Below are positions 17,664-27,088 of a stretch of DNA of 64,000 bases, piece by piece (position 1 is the first letter of the stretch; every line of letters begins with the position of its first letter). Source of the stretch: Bog-756 sp963828385 (GTDB taxonomy: Bacteria > Actinomycetota > Acidimicrobiia > Acidimicrobiales > RAAP-2); contig CAWHEF010000002.1 of assembly GCA_963828385.1 (NCBI GenBank), positions 2,728,001-2,792,000 on the forward strand, in the 5' to 3' direction. The notes under the pieces are model-generated. The model searched no databases, was not told the origin of the DNA, and saw only the letters and a list, made by a program, of their open reading frames with translations. Position numbers and translations under genes: made by a program.

Positions 17664-19286
17664 CACGAGTGCCGGCCGACCGCGCCGGAGCCGTCGACCC
17701 TGAAGAGACCCCCTCCGTCCTCACCGGATGGGGGCGGACCGCCCCTTCGGCCTCGTCCGTCGTCCACGCCGTCCACCCCGACGTGGTCGCCCGGGCCGTG
17801 GCCAGCGCGGTCAGAGGCCGACGGCACCGGTCGTCGCGGGCTGATCGCCCGCGGGCTCGGGCGCAGCTACGGGGACGCCGCCCAGAACGCCGGCGGTGCG
17901 GTCGTGGACGCCACGTGGTTGGACGGCATCCACGCCGTCGACTTGGAGCGCGGCCTGGTGACGGTGGGCGCCGGTGTCAGCCTCGAGACGCTGATGGCGC
18001 GGTTCATCCCGCTCGGCTGGTTCGTGCCGGTCACACCGGGCACCCGCCTGGTCACGGTGGGGGGAGCGATCGCCGCCGACGTCCACGGCAAGAACCACCA
18101 CGTCGACGGCAGCTTCTGCTCCCACGTGCGAGAGCTGGTCCTCGTCACTCCGACGGGGACCGTCACCGTGTCACCGGCGTCCGACCCCGATGCGTTCTGG
18201 GCCACGGCCGGTGGCATGGGGCTGACCGGGGTGGTGACGAGGGCCACCATCGAGATGATCCCGATCGAGTCGAGCTACATCCTCGTCGACACCGAGCGGG
18301 CACCCGACCTCGACACCGTGATGGAGAAAATGCTCACCGGCGATGCCGACTACCGGTACTCGGTCGCCTGGATCGACTGCCAGACGACCGGGCGTCATCT
18401 CGGTCGCTCCGTTCTCACCAGGGGCGATCACGCCGCGCTCGCCGACCTGCCTCTGCGGCTTCGACGAACGCCGGGGAAGGCCCGGGCGTTCGTGCCCCGG
18501 CAGCTCGCCCGGGTCCCGTTCACCGCCCCGGGTGGCCTCTTGAACCCGTTGACGGTTGGGGCGTTCAACGAGTTCTGGTACCGGAAGGCCCCGGCATCCG
18601 AGACGGTCCGGCCTCACCACCTGACCGGCTTCTTCCACCCGCTCGACTTCGTGGGTGGTTGGAACCGACTGTACGGGCCGCGGGGGTTCCTCCAGTACCA
18701 GTTCGTCGTGCCCGACAATCAGAGCGAGACCGTCCGAACCGTCATCGAACGCCTTGCCGAGGTCAGGCTGGCCAGTTTCCTCGCCGTGCTCAAGCGATTC
18801 GGGCCGGGCGACCCGGGCCCGCTCTCGTTCCCGATGCCGGGATGGACCCTCGCCCTCGACCTACCCGTCGGCTACCACGACCTCGACCGGCTCCTCGACG
18901 GGCTCGACGAGGTCGTCATCGGGGCCGGTGGCCGCATCTATCTGGCCAAGGACTCCCGCCTGTCCCCGGACGCGTTCGGAGCCATGTACCCGAGGGTCGA
19001 CGAATTCCTCGACGTCAAGGCAAGGCTCGATCCCGACGGGGTTCTCCGTTCCGACCTCGGGCGCCGGTTGGGTCTGTGCTCTGACGTGCCGGCCGCGGTC
19101 ACCGCCGCCAAGCACAAGGCGAAAAAACCGAAGAGGGCACGACCGCCACGCACACCGGGAGCAGCGACGAAGGCCCGGAAGGGCACGAAATCGGCGACCG
19201 CCACGCGCAAGCCACCGGCTCGGAAGAAGCCGGCGGCGGCCTCCACCTCGAACGAACGATCCGACCGACAACGAAGAGGACCATGA
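17660..19286 (+). CDS. dprE1: Decaprenylphosphoryl-beta-D-ribose 2-oxidase, with long basic C-terminal tail (one frameshift)
   Basis: FAD oxidase that makes the 2-keto intermediate in DPA synthesis. GLIARGLGRSYGDAAQNAGG and TVGGAIAADVHGKNHH are the FAD-binding loops and closely follow the mycobacterial enzyme. GGRIYLAKDSR and AMYPRVDEF are conserved near the active site. At the position of M. tuberculosis Cys387 (WNICVDFP there) this protein has Ala (WTLALDLP). A +1 indel near 17810 separates the first 50 codons; the repaired length is 541 residues, about 80 longer than usual because of a Lys/Arg/Ala/Pro tail resembling histone H1. Confidence 0.9.
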
Positions 19287-20044
19287 TCGACGCAACCGGA
19301 AGACCCCAGTCAGTGCTCGTCCTCGGCGGCTCGTCGGAGCTGGCCCAAGCCCTCGTGGACCGCCTGGTGCCGGCCCGGTGCCGCACCGTCGTGCTCGCCG
19401 GGCGGAAGGGCCCGCGCCTGGACGAGGCGGTCGACCGGGCGAAGGCAGCCGGGGCCGAAACCGTCGAGCCCGTCGCCTTCGACGCCACGTCGGTGGACGA
19501 CCATCGGGAGTTCGCCGACATGGTCTTCGATCGCCTCGGTGACATCGACCTCGTCGTCGTGGCCGCCGGTGTCCTCGGCGACCAGGAACACGACGAGAAG
19601 GACCCAGTGGCAGCGGCGGGCGTCCTCACTGCCAACTTCGCCGGCCTCGCCCCGGCCATGCTGGCCGTGGCGGACCGGATGCGACGCCAGGGCCACGGCA
19701 AGCTCGTCGTCTTCTCCTCGGTCGCCGGCGACCGGGCGAGAAAGGCGAACTTCATCTACGGCTCGTCGAAGTCCGGGCTCGACGCCTTCTCACAGGGACT
19801 GGCCGACTCGCTGGCCGGAACGGGCGTGAGCGTGCTCATCGTCCGACCAGGTTTCGTCGTCGGGCGAATGACCGAGGGCATGAGCCCGGCTCCGTTCTCC
19901 ACCACCCCCGACGCCGTGGCCGATGCCGTGGTGGGAGGCATCGAGTCGGGGGCGGCCGTCGTGTACGTGCCCCCGGTGCTGCGGTGGGTGTTCGCCGTCA
20001 TGCGCCTTCTCCCCCGCTTCGTCTGGCGGCAGATGCCGGGGTAA
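19283..20044 (+). CDS. dprE2: Decaprenylphosphoryl-D-2-keto-erythropentose reductase
   Basis: Short-chain dehydrogenase that reduces the DprE1 product to decaprenylphosphoryl arabinose with NAD(P)H. 253 residues. VLVLGGSSELAQALV is the dinucleotide loop in the DprE2 form, VVFSSVAGDRA contains the catalytic Ser, and YGSSKSGLDAF the Tyr-x-x-x-Lys pair. VLIVRPGFVVGRMTEGM and a hydrophobic C-terminus also match. The ATG overlaps the dprE1 stop. It ends the ubiA-dprE1-dprE2 operon. Confidence 0.88.
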   Translation: MIDATGRPQSVLVLGGSSELAQALVDRLVPARCRTVVLAGRKGPRLDEAVDRAKAAGAETVEPVAFDATSVDDHREFADMVFDRLGDIDLVVVAAGVLGDQEHDEKDPVAAAGVLTANFAGLAPAMLAVADRMRRQGHGKLVVFSSVAGDRARKANFIYGSSKSGLDAFSQGLADSLAGTGVSVLIVRPGFVVGRMTEGMSPAPFSTTPDAVADAVVGGIESGAAVVYVPPVLRWVFAVMRLLPRFVWRQMPG

Positions 20045-20140
20045 GTGGCTGCTCCTTCTCGACGGCGAACTCTGGCCACCGCCCCTGCGCCCGGTCCGGT
20101 GGCGCCGCTCACGGCGGACACTGCAGTCTGCGACACGGTG

Positions 20141-22525
20141 TCAGGCCCGCTTGAGCGGCGCCATCCGCAGCAACAGCTGCTTGCGTCCAACCGACGCGAA
20201 GTCGACCGCGGCTTCGGCGTCGTCGCCGTCGCCGCCCACGGACAGGACGGTTCCCTCCCCCCACTTGCCGTGGACGACCCGGTCGCCGGTCGCCAGGCCC
20301 AGCTGCTCTGCGCCGGTCGAGGCCGGGGCCCGGCGGCGGCGCCCGGTGGCGTCGAACTCACCGGCCGCCTGCCCTCGACCGAAGAGGCTCCGCCCGGGCG
20401 TTCCCCCCTCGTCCACCCCGCCTCGGGCGCCGTACCCGCCGGAGCCGAACCCGCCGGCTGTGCCCACATCCCGCATGAGCTCGGAGGGGATCTCGTTCAA
20501 GAACCGGCTCGGGATGTTGGAGCTCGGGCTGCCGAAGACCATGCGGCTCCAGGCGTGCGAGAGGTAGAGGTACCGCTCGGCGCGGGTGATGCCGACATAA
20601 CAGAGGCGGCGCTCCTCCTCGAGCTCGACTGGTTCGCCGAGCGATCGGAGATGGGGAAAGATGCCGTCCTCCATCCCCACCAAAAAGACGGCCGGGAACT
20701 CGAGCCCCTTGGCGATGTGCATGGTCATGAGCGAGGTGCGGGTTCCATCCCCGTCGAGCTGGTCGGAGTCGGCCACCAGTGAGGCCGCCTCCAAGAACTC
20801 TGCGAGGGTCCGGTACTCGCCGGCCACGTTGGCCAGCTCATCGACGTTCTCGATGCGCCCCAAAGCCTCGATGGTCCCCTCGGCCAGGAGCTCGCTGCGG
20901 TAGCCCGTTCGCTCCAGAACCGCCTTGACCAGTGAGCCGGGATCCATGACCGCCCCGGCGTCGGTAGCCCCGGCGCCCGCGACCCATCTGTCCTCCGGCA
21001 TCGAGTCCCTCCCGCCGTCCGGGAGCGGCTCGGGAAGCTCGGTGATCGGCGGCGGGGTGAGCGCCTCACCGTTGTCATCGACCACGGGCGGCACGACCAT
21101 CCTCGAACGGAGCTCGGCCAAGAGCTCGGACAGCTCGACGAGCCTCTTGGCCGCCTTTCCTGGTACGCCGGCCTCTGTCGGATGGGCCACGGCCTCCCCG
21201 AAGGACAGGCCTCGCTGTCCGGCCCAGCCCGACAGCCGGGCAACCGAGGTGTCCCCCACCCCCCGCTTGGGCACGTTGACCACACGCCGCCAGCTCACCT
21301 CGTCGTCCGGGTTGACCAGCACGCGCAGATAGGCCATGACGTCCTTCACCTCGCGCCGGTCGTAGAAGCGGGTGCCGCCGACCACCCGGTAGGGCACCTC
21401 GGCCCGGACGAGTGCCTCCTCGAGGGCCCTGCTCTGGGCATTGGTGCGATAGAAGACGGCCACGTCCCCCCACAGGAGCCCCTCCTCGCCGTGCAGCCGG
21501 CCGATCTCGTGGGCCACCCATGCCGCCTCGTCCTCCTCGTCCTCGGCGCGGTAGCGGACGATCCGCTCGCCGCCGCCGCTGTCGGTCCACAGGTTCTTGG
21601 GCTTGCGCGACACGTTGTTGGTGATGACGGCGTTGGCGGCGTCGAGGATGGTCTGGGTCGACCGGAAGTTCTGGTCCAAGGTGATGACCCGTGCGTCGGG
21701 AAAGGCCTTCTCGAAGTCGAGGATGTTCGAGATGTCCGCGCCCCGGAACCGGTACACGGACTGGTCGCTGTCCCCGACCACCACGACGTTGCGGTGCTCT
21801 TCGGCCAGGAGTACGGCCAGGGCGTTCTGGACCGTGTTGGTGTCCTGGTACTCGTCGATCAGAACGTTGGTGAACCGGGTCCGGTAGTGCTCGAGGACGT
21901 CGGGGAAGGCGCCGAGCAGGCGCACCGCGTTCAGCAGCAGATCGTCGAAGTCCATGGCGTTGGCGGCGACCAGACGCTTCTGGTACTGCTCGAAGACGTC
22001 GGCAATCCGCCTGTCGAAGACGGTCAGCGCACTGGCCCGGTACTCGTCGGGGCCGAGCTGAGCGGTCTTGGCCTGGCTGATCTGGCCGAGGATGGCCCGG
22101 GGCGACAGCCTCTTCGTGTCGAGGTCGAGCTCCCGGCAGATGATCTCCGTGAGTCGTCTCGAGTCGGCCTCGTCGTAGATCGTGAACGAGCCCTTGTAGC
22201 CGAGCCTGTCACCATGTGCGCGCAGGATGCGGACGCAGGCCGAGTGGAAGGTCGAAACCCACATGCGCTTGGCTCGGGGACCCACCAACTCCGCGACCCG
22301 GGATCGCATCTCGTCGGCGGCCTTGTTGGTGAACGTGATGGCCAGGATCTGGAACGGGGCGGCGTCCCCGGTGGCGATGAGGTGGGCGATCCGGCGGGTG
22401 AGCACCCGGGTCTTGCCCGAACCGGCGCCGGCCACGATGAGGAGGGGCCCTCCCCGGGCCACGACCGCTTCGGTCTGCGCCGCGGTCAGCCCGTCGAGCA
22501 GGTCCTCGGGACTCGTCACTCCCAC
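20141..22525 (-). CDS. pcrA: ATP-dependent DNA helicase UvrD/PcrA
   Basis: 3'-5' superfamily 1 helicase for repair and replication restart. 794 residues. VAGAGSGKTRVLTRRIA is Walker A, ITFTNKAADEMRSRV motif Ia, DEYQDTN Walker B, QNFRSTQTILDAAN motif IV, and TMHIAKGLEFPAVFLVGMEDG motif V. The C-terminal VVHGKWGEGTVLSV domain is the RNA-polymerase-binding Tudor-like fold of PcrA. Two GTG starts are possible: 22525, or 22519, which overlaps the guaA stop by GTGA. It closes the guaB3-guaA-pcrA operon. Confidence 0.95.
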   Translation of the reverse strand: MGVTSPEDLLDGLTAAQTEAVVARGGPLLIVAGAGSGKTRVLTRRIAHLIATGDAAPFQILAITFTNKAADEMRSRVAELVGPRAKRMWVSTFHSACVRILRAHGDRLGYKGSFTIYDEADSRRLTEIICRELDLDTKRLSPRAILGQISQAKTAQLGPDEYRASALTVFDRRIADVFEQYQKRLVAANAMDFDDLLLNAVRLLGAFPDVLEHYRTRFTNVLIDEYQDTNTVQNALAVLLAEEHRNVVVVGDSDQSVYRFRGADISNILDFEKAFPDARVITLDQNFRSTQTILDAANAVITNNVSRKPKNLWTDSGGGERIVRYRAEDEEDEAAWVAHEIGRLHGEEGLLWGDVAVFYRTNAQSRALEEALVRAEVPYRVVGGTRFYDRREVKDVMAYLRVLVNPDDEVSWRRVVNVPKRGVGDTSVARLSGWAGQRGLSFGEAVAHPTEAGVPGKAAKRLVELSELLAELRSRMVVPPVVDDNGEALTPPPITELPEPLPDGGRDSMPEDRWVAGAGATDAGAVMDPGSLVKAVLERTGYRSELLAEGTIEALGRIENVDELANVAGEYRTLAEFLEAASLVADSDQLDGDGTRTSLMTMHIAKGLEFPAVFLVGMEDGIFPHLRSLGEPVELEEERRLCYVGITRAERYLYLSHAWSRMVFGSPSSNIPSRFLNEIPSELMRDVGTAGGFGSGGYGARGGVDEGGTPGRSLFGRGQAAGEFDATGRRRRAPASTGAEQLGLATGDRVVHGKWGEGTVLSVGGDGDDAEAAVDFASVGRKQLLLRMAPLKRA

Positions 22526-24120
22526 TCGATGGTGCCGGGTGGCTTGGAGGTCACGTCGAGGGCCACCCGGTTCACGCCATCCACTTCGTTGATGATCCGG
22601 GACGAGAGGCGCTCGACCACGTCGTAGGGCAGGCGGGCCCAGTCGGCCGTCATGGCGTCGTCACTCGTGACGGCGCGGATCACGATCGGGTAGGCATAGG
22701 TGCGCCCATCGCCCATCACCCCGACGGTGCGCACGGCGGGCAGCACGGCGAAGCTCTGCCACAGCTCCCGGGCGAGGCCGGCCCGGCGGATCTCCTCCAT
22801 GACGATGGCGTCCGCAGCGCGGAGGATCTCGGCCCGCTCCGGGGTCACCTCCCCGACGATGCGCACGGCCAGCCCCGGTCCGGGAAAGGGCTGACGCCAG
22901 ACGATCTCGTGGGGAAGGCCCAACTCCTCGCCTACGGCCCGCACCTCGTCCTTGAACAGAAGGCGGAGCGGCTCGACCAGGTCGAACGCCAGGTCCGCGG
23001 GGAGACCGCCGACGTTGTGATGGGACTTGATGGCAGCGGCGACGTCGGACCCCGACTCGATGACGTCGGGGTAGAGGGTGCCCTGGACGAGATAGCCCGA
23101 AGCCCGCTCGTCGGTCGCATCGGTCTCCGGATCGAACTGCTCGACGACGAGGTCGGACGCCACCTCCTCGAAGATGCGGATGAACAGCTCGCCGATCCGC
23201 TTGCGCTTGACCTCGGGATCGGTCACCCCTGCCAGCGCCTCGAAGAACCGGTCGGACGCCTTGATGTGGACGAGGTCGATGTGGAACTGGCGGCGGAACG
23301 TCTCCTCCACCTGTTCGCTCTCGCCGGCGCGCATGAGCCCGGTGTCGACGTAGACGCAGGTCAGCTGATCACCGACGGCCTTGTGGACGAGGGCGGCGGC
23401 CACGGCCGAGTCGACCCCGCCCGACAGCGCGCAGAGCACGGGCGAGGAGCCCACCCGGGCCCGCACGGCGTCCACCTGCGACTCGATGATCGAGGTGTGG
23501 GTCCACGACGGCGGGCATCGGCAGACATCGAAGAGGAACCGGTCGAGCAGCTCGCGACCCCGCTCGGTGTGGACGACCTCGGGGTGGAACTGCACCCCGT
23601 AGAGGGCGCGGTCGGGGTCGTCGAACGCCGCCACCGGAGCGTCGGGGCTGGTGGCGACGGCCGTGAAGCCGCCGGGCACCTCGGTGATGGCGTCGGCGTG
23701 GCTCATCCACACCTCGGCCTTCTCGGGGAGATCGACGAACAGCGCCGAAGCCCCGGTCACGGTGAGAGGCGTCCTCCCGTACTCGCCGCGGCCGGTGCGC
23801 GAGACCTTCCCCCCGAGCTCAGTGGCCAGCAGCTGGGCGCCGTAGCAGATTCCGAGGACGGGCACGCCCAGCTCGTAGACGCCGGCGTCGATGGTCGGGG
23901 CCGGCCTCTCGTTGACCGACTTCGGTCCGCCGGAGAGGATGATCCCGGCCGGGCGGCGGCGGGCGAGCTCGTCGGCGGTGGCGGTGTGGGGGACGATCTC
24001 CGAGTAGACGTGGGCCTCCCGCACCCGCCGGGCGATGAGCTGGGCGTACTGGGCACCGAAATCGACGACCAGGACAGGGCCTTCGACGCCTGGCCCGGAC
24101 TCGGCCGCCGCCGGGCTCAA
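22516..24120 (-). CDS. guaA: GMP synthase (glutamine-hydrolysing)
   Basis: Converts XMP to GMP. 534 residues. The class I amidotransferase domain has VLGICYGAQLLA with the nucleophile Cys and GVQFHPEVVHT with the His. The PP-loop ATPase domain has CALSGGVDSAVAAAL. The C-terminal dimer domain ends VDGVNRVALDVTSKPPGTIEWE, the standard terminus. ATGA overlap with guaB3. Confidence 0.97.
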   Translation of the reverse strand: MSPAAAESGPGVEGPVLVVDFGAQYAQLIARRVREAHVYSEIVPHTATADELARRRPAGIILSGGPKSVNERPAPTIDAGVYELGVPVLGICYGAQLLATELGGKVSRTGRGEYGRTPLTVTGASALFVDLPEKAEVWMSHADAITEVPGGFTAVATSPDAPVAAFDDPDRALYGVQFHPEVVHTERGRELLDRFLFDVCRCPPSWTHTSIIESQVDAVRARVGSSPVLCALSGGVDSAVAAALVHKAVGDQLTCVYVDTGLMRAGESEQVEETFRRQFHIDLVHIKASDRFFEALAGVTDPEVKRKRIGELFIRIFEEVASDLVVEQFDPETDATDERASGYLVQGTLYPDVIESGSDVAAAIKSHHNVGGLPADLAFDLVEPLRLLFKDEVRAVGEELGLPHEIVWRQPFPGPGLAVRIVGEVTPERAEILRAADAIVMEEIRRAGLARELWQSFAVLPAVRTVGVMGDGRTYAYPIVIRAVTSDDAMTADWARLPYDVVERLSSRIINEVDGVNRVALDVTSKPPGTIEWE

Positions 24121-25280
24121 CGGCCCATGCCCACACCTTGGGACCGCTGGAGGTCCTTGCCCTCGGTCTGCAGGGCGGGGGCCACCATGACCTCGGCCTT
24201 CTGGAACTCCTTGACCGTCTCGTACCCACAGGTGGCCATGGCCGTGCGGAGGGCACCGAACAGGTTCATGCGGCCGTCGTTCTCGTGGGCGGGGCCGAGG
24301 AGGATCTCACGGAGCGTCCCCCGGGTCGTGGTCTTGACCCTCGCCCCGCGGGGAAGGGTCGGGTGGAACGTGGCCATACCCCAGTGGAAGCCGCGTGCCG
24401 GCGCCTCGACCGCCGACGACAGGGGCGAGCCGAGCATCACGGCGTCGGCGCCGCAGGCCACGGCCTTTGCGATGTCCCCGCCCTTGGACATGCCGCCGTC
24501 GGCGATGACCTGGCAGTAGACGCCGGTTTCGTCGAGGTGGCGCATGCGGGCGCCGGCCACGTCGGCGATGGCCGTGGCCTGGGGAACGCCGATCCCGAGC
24601 ACGCCCCGGGTGGTGCAGGCGTTGCCCGGGCCCACCCCCACCAGCACGCCGACGGCCCCGGTCCGCATGAGGTGGAGGCCGGCCTGGTAGGAGGCGCACC
24701 CGCCGACGATGACCGGGATCTCGAACTCCCGGATGAACCGCTTCAGGTTGAGCGGCTCCGCCGTCTTGGAGACGTGCTCGGCAGAAACCACCGTCCCCTG
24801 GATGATCAGGAGGTCGAGCTCGGCGGCCAGCACCGCCTGGGAGAACGCCTCGGTCTTCTGCGGAGTGACCGAAGCCGCCGTCGTGATGCCGGCTGCCTTC
24901 ATCTCCCTGATCCGCTCGGTCACGAGCTCGGGCTGGACCGGCTCGGCGTACATCTGCTGCATCCTGGCCGTGGCCTTCTCGGCCGGGAGGTCACGGATCT
25001 CATCGAAGAGGGGGACCGGGTCCTCGTACCGGGTCCACAATCCCTCCAGGTTCAGAACCCCGATCCCTCCGAGCTTCCCGATCTCGACGGCGGTCGTCGG
25101 GCTGACCACTCCGTCCATCGCCGCAGCCATGAGCGGCAGCTCGAAACGGTAGGCGTCGATCTCCCAGCTGATGTCGACGTCCTCGGGGTCGCGCGTCCGG
25201 CGGCTGGGCACGATGGCGATGTCGTCGAACCCGTAGGCTCGTCGACCGGACTTGAAGATGCCGATCTCTAGCTCAGCCAC
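24117..25280 (-). CDS. guaB3: GuaB3 family IMP dehydrogenase-related protein
   Basis: Paralogue of IMP dehydrogenase common in actinobacteria; the family is reported to act in guanine nucleotide metabolism. 387 residues. LMAAAMDGVVSPTTAVEIGKLGG, GVLVGVGPGNACTTRGVLGIG with the IMPDH-type Cys, and QVIADGGMSKGGDIAKAVACGADAVMLGSPL form the TIM-barrel phosphate and active sites. No CBS domains are present. The GTG at 25280 follows GGAGG by seven bases and starts the usual VAELEIG N-terminus; an upstream TTG at 25346 would add 22 low-complexity residues. First gene of the guaB3-guaA-pcrA operon. Confidence 0.9.
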   Translation of the reverse strand: MAELEIGIFKSGRRAYGFDDIAIVPSRRTRDPEDVDISWEIDAYRFELPLMAAAMDGVVSPTTAVEIGKLGGIGVLNLEGLWTRYEDPVPLFDEIRDLPAEKATARMQQMYAEPVQPELVTERIREMKAAGITTAASVTPQKTEAFSQAVLAAELDLLIIQGTVVSAEHVSKTAEPLNLKRFIREFEIPVIVGGCASYQAGLHLMRTGAVGVLVGVGPGNACTTRGVLGIGVPQATAIADVAGARMRHLDETGVYCQVIADGGMSKGGDIAKAVACGADAVMLGSPLSSAVEAPARGFHWGMATFHPTLPRGARVKTTTRGTLREILLGPAHENDGRMNLFGALRTAMATCGYETVKEFQKAEVMVAPALQTEGKDLQRSQGVGMGR

Positions 25281-25323
25281 GTTTACGCCCTCCGCGCCCT
25301 GGTGGTCGTCTGTTGGTACCTCC

Positions 25324-25353
25324 GTCGGCGGTTGCTCCGTCGGCAATTGCTCC
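25324..25353. repeat. Two tandem 15-base units upstream of guaB3
   Basis: GTCGGCGGTTGCTCC is followed directly by GTCGGCAATTGCTCC, 13 of 15 matching. They lie in the guaB3 leader. If the leader is translated they encode Glu-Gln-x-Pro-Thr repeats. Significance unknown. Confidence 0.5.
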
Positions 25354-25490
25354 GACCGCTCTGCCCTCCGCGCCCCGACCGATCATGCACCACGATACCC
25401 GGGCCGCAGTCCGATCCGGTGCCGAAGGGCCCGGTCTCCGGGGCCGGTCCTCGGTGCCGACCCCGGGCGAGGGTGGCACCGCTGCGCCGC

Positions 25491-26264
25491 TCAGCGCGGC
25501 GGCAGGGAGGCCGGCGGAGATACCTCGAGCACCGCGCTGACCAGCTCAACCAGAGTCCGGGCCGTCGCGCCCCAGATCGTTTCGCCGGCCAGGTCGAAGA
25601 ACCACACCGGGAACTCGTCGTCGGGATAGCCCGGGGCCCCGGGCCGGCCCGGCACCGCCCACCGTTCCTCGTGGAAGACACCGTCGGTGGCCAGATCGGC
25701 CAGGGCCACGTCGAACACCCGGTCTACCTCGCCGGGGTTGGGGTCCACGGCCGGACGAGCGGCCAGGGCGGCCACGACTGGAGTCATGACCGTGTTCGAC
25801 GAGAGCGTCGGCATCGGGGTCAGGGTGGCGACCACGTCCACCAGGCTCGGGTCGAGGGAGATCTCCTCGAACGCCTCGCGCCGGGCGGCGGCTACCACGC
25901 TCTCGCCGTGCTCGATCCGGCCGCCCGGAAAGGCCACCTCACCCTGGTGGTGCCGGAGGTCGGTCGAGCGCACGGTGAGGATGACCCGGGCTTCCCCGTC
26001 CTCGTCGAAGAGGGCGACGAGGACGGCGGACGGCCACGGAGGCGGACGGAGGGCGCCGGCTCCCCGCCAGGGCTCGGGTGGGACGTCCACGCCGTCCCCC
26101 ATCACGATCCGGTCGGCCAGCGTCCCCCTGATCCGGCCGAGCGAGAGACCCCGGCGTCGCTCGGGCGCAAGGTGGGCCCAGGGGGCGGGGTCGCCGTCCC
26201 GGTGGTGCTCCGGGCGGGTGATCACCTGCCGCCCGGGGTCGGGAACGACGTCGGGGTGCTCCAT
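25491..26264 (-). CDS. Nudix hydrolase, CoA pyrophosphatase-like
   Basis: 257 residues with a full Nudix box: GGRIEHGESVVAAARREAFEEISL fits G-x5-E-x7-RE-x2-EE-x-G/hydrophobic except that Ser replaces the last Gly. LTVRSTDLRHHQGEVAFPGG directly before it is the extension typical of the NudL/CoA-pyrophosphatase group (LLTKRS..HAGQVAFPGG). Likely cleaves CoA or its derivatives to acyl-phosphopantetheine and ADP. An 80-residue N-terminal part shows no known motif. Monocistronic by position. Confidence 0.8.
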   Translation of the reverse strand: MEHPDVVPDPGRQVITRPEHHRDGDPAPWAHLAPERRRGLSLGRIRGTLADRIVMGDGVDVPPEPWRGAGALRPPPWPSAVLVALFDEDGEARVILTVRSTDLRHHQGEVAFPGGRIEHGESVVAAARREAFEEISLDPSLVDVVATLTPMPTLSSNTVMTPVVAALAARPAVDPNPGEVDRVFDVALADLATDGVFHEERWAVPGRPGAPGYPDDEFPVWFFDLAGETIWGATARTLVELVSAVLEVSPPASLPPR

Positions 26265-26350
26265 GAGGAGACGAGGTTACGGGAGGAGGCGCCAGTCCGG
26301 GAGCGGACGGGGTCGCGCCTTACGGTGGCCGCTCGGATAGGGTCGGCCCG

Positions 26351-26710
26351 ATGAGCGCCGACACGCCGGTCACGGCCGAGACCCAGTTCCCGATCACCAC
26401 GGCGTTCGAGTTCCCAAGTTGGACCATCGACCGCAGCATCGGCATGGTGTTCGGCGTCGTGGTCCGGTCGATGGGGGCAGCCAAGGGGATCACCGCCGGG
26501 TTCCGGGCACTGGCCGGTGGAGAGGTGACGCAGTACACCAAGCTGGTCGAGGACAGCCGGCGGCACGCGCTCGACCGGCTCATCGAGAACGCCCGGGTGC
26601 TCGGAGCCAATGCCATCGTCTCCATGCGGTTCGACTCCTCCGAGATCGGGCAGAACCTCACCGAGATCGTCGCCTACGGAACGGCGGTGGTCGTCTCCGC
26701 CCGTCAGTGA
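26351..26710 (+). CDS. YbjQ family (UPF0145, heavy-metal-binding-like fold) protein
   Basis: 119 residues. FPSWTIDRSIGMVFGVVVRSMG, YTKLVEDSRRHALDRLIENARVLGANAIVSMRFDSSEI and YGTAVVV match the YbjQ family, small proteins that form pentamers and have no settled biochemical role. ATG follows a short leader. A small membrane protein gene starts 5 bases after its stop, so the two are probably cotranscribed. Confidence 0.85.
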   Translation: MSADTPVTAETQFPITTAFEFPSWTIDRSIGMVFGVVVRSMGAAKGITAGFRALAGGEVTQYTKLVEDSRRHALDRLIENARVLGANAIVSMRFDSSEIGQNLTEIVAYGTAVVVSARQ

Positions 26711-26714
26711 CACC

Positions 26715-26927
26715 GTGGTCGCAGTCATCGTCGTCCTGATCCTCGCCGCCGTGGCGTTGGCGGTGGTCCTCAGCTTCTTCGTCCGCCGCCACGGCGAGTC
26801 GGGCTCCCCGCGACCGGGATGGACGCCCACCGACGAGGTGTTCAAGGACCCGGGCACCGAGCGGCTCATGCGGGTGTGGGTCGACGGTTCGGGCGAGCGC
26901 CACTACGTGCCCGACGCGTCTGCCTGA
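26715..26927 (+). CDS. Small membrane protein, function unknown
   Basis: 70 residues from a GTG at 26715. One N-terminal transmembrane helix (VAVIVVLILAAVALAVVLSFF) is followed by RRHG and a short polar tail with RPGWTPTDEVFKDPGTERLMRVWVD. The tail looks like a genuine conserved end rather than random translation. It lies 4 bases after the YbjQ-family gene. No function can be given. Confidence 0.6.
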   Translation: MVAVIVVLILAAVALAVVLSFFVRRHGESGSPRPGWTPTDEVFKDPGTERLMRVWVDGSGERHYVPDASA

Positions 26928-27005
26928 CCCATATGGCATCCGGCGAACCGGGTTGGACGGGCTCTGCCGTCTCACCAGTTCCCCCGTCGGGCGTGCCCGC
27001 GAAAC

Positions 27006-27027
27006 GGCCGGGCCCGAGGGCCCGGCC
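27006..27027. terminator. GC-rich hairpin downstream of groEL
   Basis: Perfect 10-base palindromic arms (GGCCGGGCCC and its complement) around two bases, followed on the minus strand by GTTTCG. It sits 60 bases beyond the groEL stop, and 79 bases beyond the small membrane gene on the other strand, so it may act in both directions. A second hairpin (8-base arms, 27063-27080) lies between it and groEL. Confidence 0.6.
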
Positions 27028-27088
27028 TGTCTCGCACACGTTCTGAGCCGATAGCGGCTCCGCCGGCCCGGTCGGGCCGGAGCTGGTG

